Part shown: piece by piece, positions 8,182 through 16,420 of the stretch
Position numbering within the stretch: position 1 is the first letter of the stretch
Layout of the letters: each line of letters starts with the position of its first letter
DNA from: CADEFX01 sp963806735
Lineage (GTDB): Bacteria; Pseudomonadota; Alphaproteobacteria; Rhizobiales; Hyphomicrobiaceae
Reading direction: 5' to 3'
DNA: 64,000 nucleotides
Assembly: GCA_963806735.1 (NCBI GenBank)
Contig: CAWEBE010000022.1
Span: 62,001 to 126,000 of the forward strand
Position numbers and translations under genes: made by a program
Notes under the pieces: model-generated
Told to the model about the DNA's origin: nothing
Database searches by the model: none
What the model saw: the letters and a program-made list of their open reading frames with translations, nothing else

Positions 8182-10236
8182 TCAGTCCTTGTAGAACCAC
8201 GTCTCTGGATGCGAGCCGCCCGGCGTGCGGCAGTGCTGGGCGATGCACACCCGCGATGGAATGTTGCCGAGCTTGTTGGAGGCGATGCGCACTCCCATCA
8301 GCGCCGGCGATTGGCCGACCGTGCCGATGCCGTACTGCTGATCGACCATAATCTTCCAGATCTCGTGCGCGATCTTGATGCGCTCGGGCTCCTTCTGGCT
8401 GCTCGCTGAACGGTAGAGCTCGAAGATCTTCTTGAGGTTCGGGTCTGTCGGCTCGCGACCCTGCTTGCCCTCCGAGGCGTACCAAACGGCGAACTCCGGG
8501 CCCATGAACGCCTCGGTCGGATCGACCGGAATGGCGTGGCGGGGGAAGAGATACAGGATCTCCGTGCCGCCGTTGGTCCAGAGCTGGATGTGGTGCTCGT
8601 TGTTGCGCGTGCGCGTGAAAGCGAGATTGCGCTCCATCTCTTTGGCCTCGGCCCAGATGCCGATTTTCCTCCACTGCTGGGCGATCATTTCGCCTTGGGC
8701 CGGCCACGGCACGAAGGCCTTCACAGCCTGGATCTGGATGCGCAGACGCTCGCCGTTGTCCGTTCTGACGCGGAACCCCTCGCTGTCCTTTTTCGCCAGC
8801 CCGATGCCGTCGAGCAGCTTGTTGGCCTGCGCCACATCGAGTGTCGACCACTTGCTGCGCCACTCCTTGCCCGGGAAATAGGGGCTGTCCTCGCCCGGCA
8901 CAGCAGAGCCCGGCGTGCCGACGCCCAGCCAGAATGTCTCGTTGAGCTGATTGCGGTCGATCCCGAGCGAGAGCGCGCGACGGAAGTCTGCATTGGTCAG
9001 CCACTTTGCGATCTCGGGATCGGCCTTGAAGCTCTGGTTGATCTGGATAGTCGTGTCCGAGCCGTTGACGGCCGTGTCGAGACGAACGGTGTAGTTGCCC
9101 TTTTTCTGGTTCTCGATGATGACCGGCAGCTTGCCGAGGTCGATGTGCCGCTCCTGCAGATCGTACTCGCCGGCAATGGCGCGCAGATTGAGGATCTCGG
9201 TATCCTGCGCCAGCGTCATCACGATGCGGTCGATGTAGGGAAGCTGGTTACCGGCGGTGTCGACGCCGAAATAGTAGGGATTGCGCTCCATCACCCATGT
9301 CGGCGTGTTGACGGGGCGGGTCGTCTTCCAAGGTCCCAGCGTCGGCACCTCAGGATTGAGCGACCAGTCCTTCTTGAAGTGGATCAGCTTGACCCAGTTC
9401 TCGTAGCCCTCCTTCTTGGCGCGCTCATTGACGGCGTCGACCGAGGAGTATTTCGGCAGGAACTGCTGCAAGTAGTGCTTCGGCGAATAAGCGCCGAAGG
9501 TGAAGCCCTGAGCCTGGCGCACCGACTGGCCACCACCGATCAAGGTGTCTCCCGCCAGCATGTCGTAGAACAGAAAATAGGGGTCCTCGAAGACGAACTG
9601 AACGGTTACCTCGTCGATCTTGACGAGCTTGCCGGGCTTGCCGTTGACGCTCATATCAGCGATCGGCGTCGGCACGATGTCCTTGTTGAGGTAGAGATCC
9701 TCGTACCAGAACACGAAATCGTCTGCCGTGAAGGGCGCGCCGTCCGACCACTTCATGCCCTTGCGCAGATGGATTGTGTAGACCTTGCCGTCCGGGCTCA
9801 TGTCCACTTTCTTGGCCACGCTCGGCACGATCTTGGTGCCCGTGTGGTCCCAGAACAGCAGCTTGTCGGACGCGTTGATGCGGTTGCCGTTCTCCACATC
9901 GCCCGGTCCCGTGAAGCCGCGCCGCCACGTGCCGCCGTATTTGCCCACCGAATGCACGGGCTTGACCACCAGCGGCTCGGCCGGGAGCCGATCCTTGACC
10001 GGCGGCAGCTTGCCCTGCTTGACGAGCTCGGCGAGCTGAGGCGCTTCCTGGAACGCTTTGGGAATTGCGGCTGCGTCGGTCAGGATCTCCGCGCCTTCGA
10101 GCTGGCCGACCAGGCCGGACTGGCCGAGTCTGCCACCCGATTGCGCCAGCGACGCCTGCGGCATTGCCAGGGCGAACAAACTTGCACCCAGCAAAGCGCG
10201 GCCGAATGCGGACGCTCGTCCCCCTACCTTGCGCAT
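8182..10236 (-). CDS. Periplasmic substrate-binding protein, SBP family 5 (peptide/opine type)
   Basis: The 684-residue protein has a signal peptide (ALLGASLFALAMPQASLA, cleavage before QSGG). The SBP_bac_5 fold shows KVYTIHLRKGMKWSDGAPFT, the hallmark of the family, around residues 140-165, and later ADFRRALSLGIDRNQLNE. At 684 residues it is longer than typical DppA (about 535), matching the large family-5 proteins that often bind oligopeptides or other bulky ligands. A GGGAGGAAG ribosome binding site precedes the ATG. It is the first gene of the importer and probably lies downstream of the dioxygenase and hydrolase genes on one transcript, which hints at uptake of an aromatic or opine-like ligand (inference). 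Confidence 0.93.
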   Translation of the reverse strand: MRKVGGRASAFGRALLGASLFALAMPQASLAQSGGRLGQSGLVGQLEGAEILTDAAAIPKAFQEAPQLAELVKQGKLPPVKDRLPAEPLVVKPVHSVGKYGGTWRRGFTGPGDVENGNRINASDKLLFWDHTGTKIVPSVAKKVDMSPDGKVYTIHLRKGMKWSDGAPFTADDFVFWYEDLYLNKDIVPTPIADMSVNGKPGKLVKIDEVTVQFVFEDPYFLFYDMLAGDTLIGGGQSVRQAQGFTFGAYSPKHYLQQFLPKYSSVDAVNERAKKEGYENWVKLIHFKKDWSLNPEVPTLGPWKTTRPVNTPTWVMERNPYYFGVDTAGNQLPYIDRIVMTLAQDTEILNLRAIAGEYDLQERHIDLGKLPVIIENQKKGNYTVRLDTAVNGSDTTIQINQSFKADPEIAKWLTNADFRRALSLGIDRNQLNETFWLGVGTPGSAVPGEDSPYFPGKEWRSKWSTLDVAQANKLLDGIGLAKKDSEGFRVRTDNGERLRIQIQAVKAFVPWPAQGEMIAQQWRKIGIWAEAKEMERNLAFTRTRNNEHHIQLWTNGGTEILYLFPRHAIPVDPTEAFMGPEFAVWYASEGKQGREPTDPNLKKIFELYRSASSQKEPERIKIAHEIWKIMVDQQYGIGTVGQSPALMGVRIASNKLGNIPSRVCIAQHCRTPGGSHPETWFYKD

Positions 10237-10323
10237 ACGCTTCCTCCCGTGTAAGCCGGCACATTTGCGGGTGCACCGTTCCCCATTCTTTAGCTTAGCA
10301 CCGCCGTCGGCTGCTTGGAAATG

Positions 10324-11145
10324 TCAGGCGGTATGATCAGGATTGCGGCGCAGGAACTCGAGCACATGACGATTGAACTCGGCTGGGGCCTCCCAGTAGG
10401 GAGCGTGTCCGACCTCGCGCAGCGTGATCATCTCGGGCTTGCGCAAGTGCTCCGCAAGCATGCGCTGAAGCGGCGGCGGCGCATAGAGGTCGGCTTCGCC
10501 CGTCAACAGCAGCACAGGGATTTGCAGGCATTGCATGGCTGCCCAATCGACCTTTACGCCGAGGGGTTGCTGCATCGCCCCGTCGGGTTTGGAGGCGCGC
10601 TCGAGTGCCACGAATCGCGCGACGCCGTCCGGGTTGACCGCCCGATAGGAAGGCCCAAGCTCGAGGAACTCGGTCGGTACGCGATCGCGGACGCTCGCCA
10701 AACCGAGGTGGCGATAGAGTGTCCGCCATTCCTCCTCTTCCGGCGCGACGATGGTGCCGGCCAGAACCAGCGACATGACACGCTCAGAATGGGCAACTGC
10801 AAATCCCATCGCCGTGATGCCGCCAGCGGCAGCCCCGAGAATGTGTGTTTTCTTCACGCCGAGAAATGCGAGCAATGATGCCAGGTCTCCTACCAACGTT
10901 CCAGGATCCTGTTCTGGGCCGCGCTCGGATCTGTGGTGACCGCGGCGGGAATAAGCAATAACGCGATAGCCAGCTTCGGAGAAGGCATGCTGCTGGTGTT
11001 GCCAGATCTGACTGCTCTGAGATGCTGGATGGCACAGGATCAGCGGCTCTCCATTGCCGCCCGTATCCCAATAGTGGAGCTTCGCGCCGTGAACCGGCGC
11101 AAATCCTTCAACGGCCGGCATGGGCCGAGCGATCTGAGCCGGCAT
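10324..11145 (-). CDS. Alpha/beta-hydrolase-fold protein with Ala in place of the nucleophile
   Basis: The 273-residue protein has the alpha/beta-hydrolase layout of 3-oxoadipate enol-lactonases and C-C hydrolases. The GNGEPLILCHPASQSS strand and loop come first, then the nucleophile elbow, an acid in GEADLYAPP (Asp219) and a histidine in GHAPYWEAP (His247). The elbow at residues 104-109 reads GAAAGG, so the expected Ser, Cys or Asp at position 106 is Ala. The codons are plain (GCT GCC GCT), with no frame disturbance. Serine hydrolysis is therefore unlikely by the normal route; a lyase, a cofactor-free role or an inactive protein is possible. The gene starts nine bases after an intradiol dioxygenase gene, so a step in aromatic ring-fission metabolism is a fair guess. 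Confidence 0.8.
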   Translation of the reverse strand: MPAQIARPMPAVEGFAPVHGAKLHYWDTGGNGEPLILCHPASQSSQIWQHQQHAFSEAGYRVIAYSRRGHHRSERGPEQDPGTLVGDLASLLAFLGVKKTHILGAAAGGITAMGFAVAHSERVMSLVLAGTIVAPEEEEWRTLYRHLGLASVRDRVPTEFLELGPSYRAVNPDGVARFVALERASKPDGAMQQPLGVKVDWAAMQCLQIPVLLLTGEADLYAPPPLQRMLAEHLRKPEMITLREVGHAPYWEAPAEFNRHVLEFLRRNPDHTA

Positions 11146-11154
11146 CGCGTGCCC

Positions 11155-11763
11155 TCAGCCGTGCATCAGCACGATATCGAACACCACGAGCTTCTCGTCC
11201 GGGTTCATCCCCGGTAGTGGATCGCGAACGGGCATGACAATGGTCTCGGGCTTCGCCGACGACTGCAGCCAGCGGTCGGTGTCGTGATAGGGATCGCCAG
11301 CGAAGTACAGTTGCGTGATCAGTCGCTCGCGCTTGCCGAAGACTTCGAAGTGGATGTGCGAGGGACGGACGGTGGTCGGGCCAGTGGGATAGGCGCCCGG
11401 CTTGATCGTACGCAGACTATAGCGGCCATCGTCATCCGTCTCGATGACGGCAAAACCCTCGAAGCAAGGGTCGAGTTGCGCCGGATTGTCGTCATTGGGA
11501 TGCAAATAACGGCCAAAGGAGTTCGCCTGCCAGATCTGCAGCTTGCCTCCCCTCACAGGCTGGCCGGTGCGATCGAGAACTCTGCCGATGAGCCGGATGA
11601 TCTGGCCTTGCGCGCGTCCGGGGCGCCCTGGAACGCGGGTGAGATCGCCTCCCTTCGCTGGCTCCGAAAGTGGATAGAAGGGTCCGAGAATTTGGTCGGA
11701 CGTTCGTGACAGGAGGCCTGCGTCAACCAGCGTAGCCGAATGTGTCTCGTCGCGTGTTGGCAT
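11155..11763 (-). CDS. Intradiol ring-cleavage dioxygenase (protocatechuate 3,4-dioxygenase-like)
   Basis: From the ATG at 11763, with a GGAG site ten bases before it, the protein has 202 residues. It matches the intradiol dioxygenase core: LGPFYPL near the N-terminus, GRVLDRTGQPVRGGKLQIWQAN, then FGRYLHPND with the first iron-binding Tyr, GRYSLRTIKPGAYP with the second Tyr, and RPSHIHFEV with the two His ligands, ending LITQLYFAGDP. These enzymes open catechol-type rings between the hydroxyls using Fe(III) and O2. The single-subunit length resembles the beta-like stand-alone enzymes rather than the alpha/beta pair. It heads a minus-strand run with a hydrolase-fold gene and an ABC importer. 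Confidence 0.9.
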   Translation of the reverse strand: MPTRDETHSATLVDAGLLSRTSDQILGPFYPLSEPAKGGDLTRVPGRPGRAQGQIIRLIGRVLDRTGQPVRGGKLQIWQANSFGRYLHPNDDNPAQLDPCFEGFAVIETDDDGRYSLRTIKPGAYPTGPTTVRPSHIHFEVFGKRERLITQLYFAGDPYHDTDRWLQSSAKPETIVMPVRDPLPGMNPDEKLVVFDIVLMHG

Positions 11764-12395
11764 GCGCCGCCACTCCATAAATAAGAGCCGTGGATGCCCG
11801 CGAGTGCCTTGCTGCCGTCAGGCGCCGGCCCTGCGCGCCACCAACACTCCGGCGGGAAAATGTTACCAGATCGTGGGATCACTTGCTGCAGTGAACAGTG
11901 GACCCACCGGATCACTATATTCGTCACCTGGCTGCCAGCTCGGAAGCTCACATATCGCTTCGAGGTCCCGCAGTTCAGCGTGACACCAATGGGCGTGTTT
12001 GTTAGCATGCAACCTGGCTGGCGATGGGAACTTCCGTCCAGCGAGCGCGATCATGCCCCGGCGCCGTCAGGCGAGAACGAGGGAGACGACGCTCAGGCCA
12101 TCGCCCCCCACGACTTGATCGCAGAGCCATAAAGGCCCGCGCAGGGAGGATAGGCATGCAACACCCCCATCGCTGCCATTTCAATCAACATGCACGAACG
12201 GTAAACGGCGGCCCCGGAGCCGGGTCAGCGCTCATTGCCGCAAGAGTGTGTGCCACCGTGACGAGGCCGGCTTGACGGCCCTGTGGTGACCCGTCGGCGC
12301 GCCATGCCGCAGTTCTGATACCACGCTTCATCTCCAGCAGCGGCCCGGCGACGTGGGCACCGACTGAACCATTCGTTCTTCGGGAGTGAGATCAC
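11764..12395. other. Intergenic region between divergent genes, with one doubtful 39-codon frame
   Basis: This region lies between the leftward dioxygenase gene and the rightward Bug binding-protein gene and should hold both promoters. The only plausible coding signal is an ATG at 12156 preceded by a very good GGGAGGATAGGC site. It opens a 39-codon frame to 12275 that starts MQHPHRCHFNQHARTV and has no family resemblance. It could be a leader peptide, a truncated gene start or chance. The rest shows nothing recognisable. Confidence 0.3.
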
Positions 12396-13376
12396 ATGAC
12401 TTCGCGCATGATCCGATGGAACACGTTTGCGCTGTTGACGCTTGCGTTCGGCAGTGACGCTGCCACCGCGCAGGGCGCTGCGGATTTTCCCTCGAAGCCC
12501 ATAACTGTCGTCATTCCCACGGCAGCCAGCGTGTCCGGTGACATTATCATGCGCGCCTATGGCGAAGCGGTCAGCAAGCACCTCGGGCAGCCGATTATCG
12601 TCGAAAACAAGCCGGGTGGCAGTGGTGCGCTCGCCGCCGCCTATGTGGCCACGAGCGTCAAGCCTGACGGCTACACGCTCTTGAACATTACCATTCCGAT
12701 GTATCGCGTCCCCCACATACAAAAAACGCCTTACGACCCGGTCAAGGACTTCACACCTATCATCCTGCTCGGCGGCTACACGCTCGGCGGCGTCGTGAAG
12801 GCCGACAGTCCGTTCAAGGAATGGAAGGATGTGATCGAGTTCTCAAAGGCCAATCCCGGCCGCTTCACCTACACGACGGTCGGCCCGCAGACGACCAATG
12901 CCATCGCCATGGAGACGATGGCGCGCCACTCAGGCGTGCAGTTCACGCATGTCCCCGGCAAGGGTGGCGGCGAAGGGCTCTCTGCCGTCCTCGGTGGTCA
13001 CGTCAATGCGATGGTGGAAAGCCCGGCCTGGGGGGCCCTCGTCGCCAGCGGAGAGATGCGACTGCTGTTCCTGCTCAACCTGGAGCGCAGCAAGAAGTGG
13101 CCGGACGTGCCGACCATCAGGGAACTGGGTTACGACTACACCTTCGACTCTCCCTATGGCCTTGTAGGGCCCAAGGGCCTGGATCCAGCCATCGTGAAGA
13201 AGCTGCACGATGCATTCAGGAAGGCTTACGACGATCCGAAGGTGATCGAAACCTACGACAAATTCGACTTCGTTCGCCGCTACATGAATACGGAGGACTA
13301 CGCGAAGTTCGCGCCCAAGCTGGCCGCAGACGAACGGGCATCGATGGAGAGACTAGGCTTTGCCAAAAAGGACTGA
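12396..13376 (+). CDS. Bug/TctC-family periplasmic solute-binding protein, orphan
   Basis: The 326-residue protein has a signal peptide ending near DAATAQG. The Bug (tripartite tricarboxylate transporter receptor) fold follows: FPSKPITVVIPTAAS at the start of the mature protein, IIVENKPGGSGALAAAYVA in the ligand loop, DGYTLLN, FTPIILLGG, and VPTIRELGYDYTFDSPYGLVGPKGL near the C-terminus. Such proteins bind carboxylates or related small organic anions and normally deliver them to TctAB membrane subunits. No tctA or tctB gene is present nearby, so it is one of the many orphan Bug proteins of this bacterial group and may serve a distant transporter or a sensor. Confidence 0.9.
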   Translation: MTSRMIRWNTFALLTLAFGSDAATAQGAADFPSKPITVVIPTAASVSGDIIMRAYGEAVSKHLGQPIIVENKPGGSGALAAAYVATSVKPDGYTLLNITIPMYRVPHIQKTPYDPVKDFTPIILLGGYTLGGVVKADSPFKEWKDVIEFSKANPGRFTYTTVGPQTTNAIAMETMARHSGVQFTHVPGKGGGEGLSAVLGGHVNAMVESPAWGALVASGEMRLLFLLNLERSKKWPDVPTIRELGYDYTFDSPYGLVGPKGLDPAIVKKLHDAFRKAYDDPKVIETYDKFDFVRRYMNTEDYAKFAPKLAADERASMERLGFAKKD

Positions 13377-13459
13377 GGTCGCGGCCGCGGAATGAGAATT
13401 GTCCGTAATCCGCGTGCGCTGCAAAGTCTGCTCCCTAGCGTGCCCCCGGTCCGTCCACT

Positions 13460-13493
13460 GGCGGCCGCGGGCTCAAGTCCCGTTACTTGCGCC
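13460..13493 (+). repeat. Second tRNA-Asp-like 3' remnant (imperfect direct repeat of 2000-2033)
   Basis: These 34 bases match 2000-2033 in the same orientation with five mismatches (GGCGGCCGCGGG, then CTCAAGT, then CCCGTTACTTGCGCC). They correspond to the variable region, T arm and acceptor 3' strand of the tRNA-Asp. No anticodon arm or 5' half is attached. With the copy at 1986-2034 it brackets about 11.5 kb, as expected for old attL/attR scars of an island, or for repeated use of the same integration site. The divergence says any integration is ancient. Confidence 0.55.
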
Positions 13494-13645
13494 GTTTCTA
13501 TCCCACTGTGATGTTGGTCGTTGCGACTTCGTTTCCGCAGCCATGGCAGTGCACTGTCCGGGGCGTCGTTCAACATTTGCTAGTGGCATGGGCCGATCTG
13601 GTGCGTATTCTATCCAACGCCAACGATGGTCATGGGATCGACACG

Positions 13646-14329
13646 ATGAAGAGTGCGCTTGTCGTCGGCGCATCGCGCGGACTGGGGCTCGGGCTCGTGC
13701 GCGAGCATCTCGTGCGCGGGTGGCGGATCACCGCCACGGTGCGCACGCCCTCGGCTGAGTTGGAGGCACTGCGCGCGGGCGCCGACGACTTGCTCGTCAT
13801 CGAGACCCTGGACATCACCCAATTCGCACAGGCGGCAGAGCTCGCCGCGCGACTGTCCGGGCACACCTTCGATCTGCTGTTTCTGAATGCCGGCATCATG
13901 GCCGGACGCGGAATTGCGCTCAGCGACGTCCCCGACGGCGACATCTCCACCATCTTTCTCACCAACGCGATCAGTCCTATTCGCGTCGCCGACGCGCTGC
14001 TCGGGTCGGTGAAGCCCGGGGGCATGATCGTCTTCATGTCCTCCATTCTCGGCAGCATCGGCACCAACGATGATGGCCGCGCTGAGCTTTATCGGGCCAG
14101 CAAGGCCGCGCTGAACTCGCTGTTCCGCAGCTTTCGCGCGCGTCATGCACGGGCCGACCTCACCATGCTGGCGCTGCACCCCGGCGTCGTGCGCACATCC
14201 ATGGGTGGGCCGAACGCCCCACTCGATATCGAGACCAGCATGCGCGGCGTCGCCGATGTCATCGCGGCGCGCTGGGGCTCCGGCGGCCAGGCCTTTGTGA
14301 ATTATCGCAACGAGATCATCCCTTGGTGA
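13646..14329 (+). CDS. Short-chain dehydrogenase/reductase (SDR family)
   Basis: Starting at the ATG at 13646 gives a 227-residue protein that opens directly into the Rossmann fold (KSALVVGASRGLGLG, the glycine-rich NAD(P) motif at residues 8-16). An NAG-like motif (LFLNAGI) follows, then the catalytic serine region FMSSILGSIG and the active-site pair in YRASK. The late LHPGVVRTSMGG segment is usual for classical SDRs. Longer in-frame starts upstream would prepend unrelated sequence crossing the tRNA remnant, so I reject them. Substrate unknown. The GMC oxidoreductase gene begins 48 bases downstream and may be co-transcribed. Confidence 0.9.
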   Translation: MKSALVVGASRGLGLGLVREHLVRGWRITATVRTPSAELEALRAGADDLLVIETLDITQFAQAAELAARLSGHTFDLLFLNAGIMAGRGIALSDVPDGDISTIFLTNAISPIRVADALLGSVKPGGMIVFMSSILGSIGTNDDGRAELYRASKAALNSLFRSFRARHARADLTMLALHPGVVRTSMGGPNAPLDIETSMRGVADVIAARWGSGGQAFVNYRNEIIPW

Positions 14330-14377
14330 GGCAGCCGGGGATGGCAATCCAACCAAAAGACGACAATGGGGAAACGC

Positions 14378-15970
14378 ATGCAGTTTATGGTCGATTTCAT
14401 CGTCGTAGGCGCGGGCTCGGCCGGATCGGCGCTGGCCAGCCGCCTGACCGAGAACGGACGCTACCAGGTGCTGCTGCTGGAAGCAGGCGGCGAGACGCAC
14501 TGGCTTTCGCGTGTCCCGATCAGCTTCGCACATTTCATCAATCGCAAGGGTGTGAACTGGCTTTATGCATCCGAGCCCGAGCCCAACACCGCTGGACGTG
14601 CGATCCCTGTACCGCGCGGGCGCATGCTAGGTGGGTCGAGCGCCATCAATGGCATGGTGTGGGTGCGCGGTCAGCGGCAGGACTACGATCATTGGGCCCA
14701 GCTCGGCAACCGCGGTTGGAGCTGGCACGACGTGCTGCCGATCTTCAAAAGCATGGAGAGCTACGCGGGCGGCGACAGTGAAACCCGCGGTCGCGACGGT
14801 CCGCTCAAGGTATCGGACATCCCCGAGGGTGGGCGGCTTTACGAGAGCCTGTTCGAGGCCGCCAAGACCCTGGGTATCAAACCAAACCGTGACTACAACA
14901 GTGGCGATCAGGACGGCATCTCCATGACGCAGGCGTCGATCCGGGGTGGCCGGCGCATGAGCACTGCTCGCTGCTACCTGGATCCCGCCCGCACGCGCGC
15001 CAACCTCACCATCGAGACCGATGCGCTGGGCCAGAGCCTCATTCTCGATGGCAATCGTTGCGTCGGCGTGCGCTACAAGGTGCGCGGCGAGGTGCGCGAG
15101 GCGCGGGCGGCTCGCGAGGTGATCGTATCGGCTGGAGCGATTGCTTCGCCGCAACTTCTGGAATTGTCCGGCATCGGACAGGCGGATCGGCTGAAGAGCC
15201 TCGGCATCGATGTGCACCACAATCTGCCCGGCGTCGGTGAGAATCTGCGTGATCATTGGGGACCGCGCATGAAGTGGCGCGTCGGCCGTCACGGAGCGAC
15301 CTACAACGAGCGTGGACGCGGCCTCCGTGGTCTATGGCAGGGTCTCCTCTACATCACCGCCAGAAGGGGCTTTCTCAGTCTTCCGCCGGCAACGATGCGC
15401 GCCTTCTTCAAAACGCGTGAAGGTCTTGATAGCCCCGACGCCATCATGGCCATCCAACCCTTCATCGTCACGCCGGACGTGAAGCTGGCGAAGGACGCCG
15501 GCATCACGATCATCACGCATCAACTGCGACCTGAAAGCAAAGGCAGCATCCACATCAAGTCGGCCGATGCTGGCAAGCCACCGGCCATCCGCTTCAACTT
15601 CCTGGCGGAGCGTATCGACCGCGATTGTTTGCTGGCTGGCATGCGCACCGTGCGCCGGATGATGGATGCACCATCGTTGGCGTGGCTCGACGCAGAGGAG
15701 TTTGCGCCTGGCCGTAACGCGAAATCAGATGACGAGCTGCTCGACTTCGTGAGCAAGAATGCCGAGACGACATATCACCCGGTCGGAACCTGCAAGATGG
15801 GCAACGACCCGGCCGCCGTCGTCGATGACCGTCTGCGCGTGCGCGGGATCTCCGGTTTGCGCGTTGCGGATGCCTCGGTCATGCCGACCTTGACCTCGGG
15901 CAACACCAATGCCCCGTCGATCATGATCGGGGAAAAATGCGCGCGGCTGGTGTTGGAAGCCGCGGCCTGA
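14378..15970 (+). CDS. GMC-family FAD oxidoreductase (choline/alcohol dehydrogenase-like)
   Basis: The ATG at 14378 has a GGGGAAA site six bases upstream and gives 530 residues. The FAD-binding Rossmann motif is VVGAGSAGSALA near residues 9-20, followed by LLEAGG. The first GMC signature appears as GRMLGGSSAINGMVWVRG, and the second lies around VIVSAGAIASPQLLELSG. The C-terminal active-site block carries the catalytic His in TTYHPVGTCKMG and the Asn in SGNTNAPSIMIGEK. These cytoplasmic enzymes oxidise primary alcohols or similar substrates. The adjacent SDR suggests sequential oxidation of one compound, but no substrate can be named. Confidence 0.92.
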   Translation: MQFMVDFIVVGAGSAGSALASRLTENGRYQVLLLEAGGETHWLSRVPISFAHFINRKGVNWLYASEPEPNTAGRAIPVPRGRMLGGSSAINGMVWVRGQRQDYDHWAQLGNRGWSWHDVLPIFKSMESYAGGDSETRGRDGPLKVSDIPEGGRLYESLFEAAKTLGIKPNRDYNSGDQDGISMTQASIRGGRRMSTARCYLDPARTRANLTIETDALGQSLILDGNRCVGVRYKVRGEVREARAAREVIVSAGAIASPQLLELSGIGQADRLKSLGIDVHHNLPGVGENLRDHWGPRMKWRVGRHGATYNERGRGLRGLWQGLLYITARRGFLSLPPATMRAFFKTREGLDSPDAIMAIQPFIVTPDVKLAKDAGITIITHQLRPESKGSIHIKSADAGKPPAIRFNFLAERIDRDCLLAGMRTVRRMMDAPSLAWLDAEEFAPGRNAKSDDELLDFVSKNAETTYHPVGTCKMGNDPAAVVDDRLRVRGISGLRVADASVMPTLTSGNTNAPSIMIGEKCARLVLEAAA

Positions 15971-16420
15971 ACGGGCCGCCATTCCCACCAACGGCGATCA
16001 CAATAGGTGCCCGTAGTGCGCAGTGGGCTCACCGCCCGCCGGGGTTGCATCGTCGTTCTTTGTGAAAGCACAAAATTGCCCGCGCCGGCCGCGGCGGCAG
16101 TCACCTTGATGCTGAAAGCAGCTTGCGAATCCCTTGGGCTACATCAGCCGAAGTCTTGCCCGCGGTATAGGCTTCGAGGCCTCAGCAACTTGGATAAACG
16201 CAAACTCAGTGCGACCAGATACGAAACGCAATTTTTCTGGACTGATATACAATTCGTATTATTGGGCTGATATACAATTATTGATGAGATCTTATTCTCT
16301 AATTGTATTTTATCTTGCAATTCAGCAAGGTTTTTATAAAGCAAAACACGATTAAAACGCGTTTCATGCCAAATGCGATTTGGCGTTGATTGGATACGTT
16401 TTTGGGGTGGGGGAACAATC
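15971..16420. promoter_or_regulatory. AT-rich upstream region of the carbonic anhydrase gene with 13-bp direct repeats
   Basis: About 450 bases contain no supported gene. The right half, about 16225-16375, is strikingly AT-rich against its surroundings. It contains two exact copies of CTGATATACAATT, at 16242-16254 and 16267-16279, spaced 25 bp start to start. Direct repeats at this spacing in an AT-rich leader are usual for a regulator binding site or an A-tract promoter, and the carbonic anhydrase gene begins about 140 bases downstream. Base composition this different may also mark acquired DNA. Regulator unknown. Confidence 0.45.

Noticed and set aside
8536..10254. A 572-codon open frame on the plus strand opposite the binding-protein gene
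   Set aside because: It is the antisense of a clear SBP family 5 gene in GC-rich DNA. The translated sequence has no family features, is rich in Arg, Asp and Leu as expected for a shadow frame, and lacks a ribosome binding site.
12225..12722. A 165-codon minus-strand frame opposite the Bug binding-protein start
   Set aside because: It overlaps the clear signal peptide and N-domain of the binding protein and has no recognised motifs.
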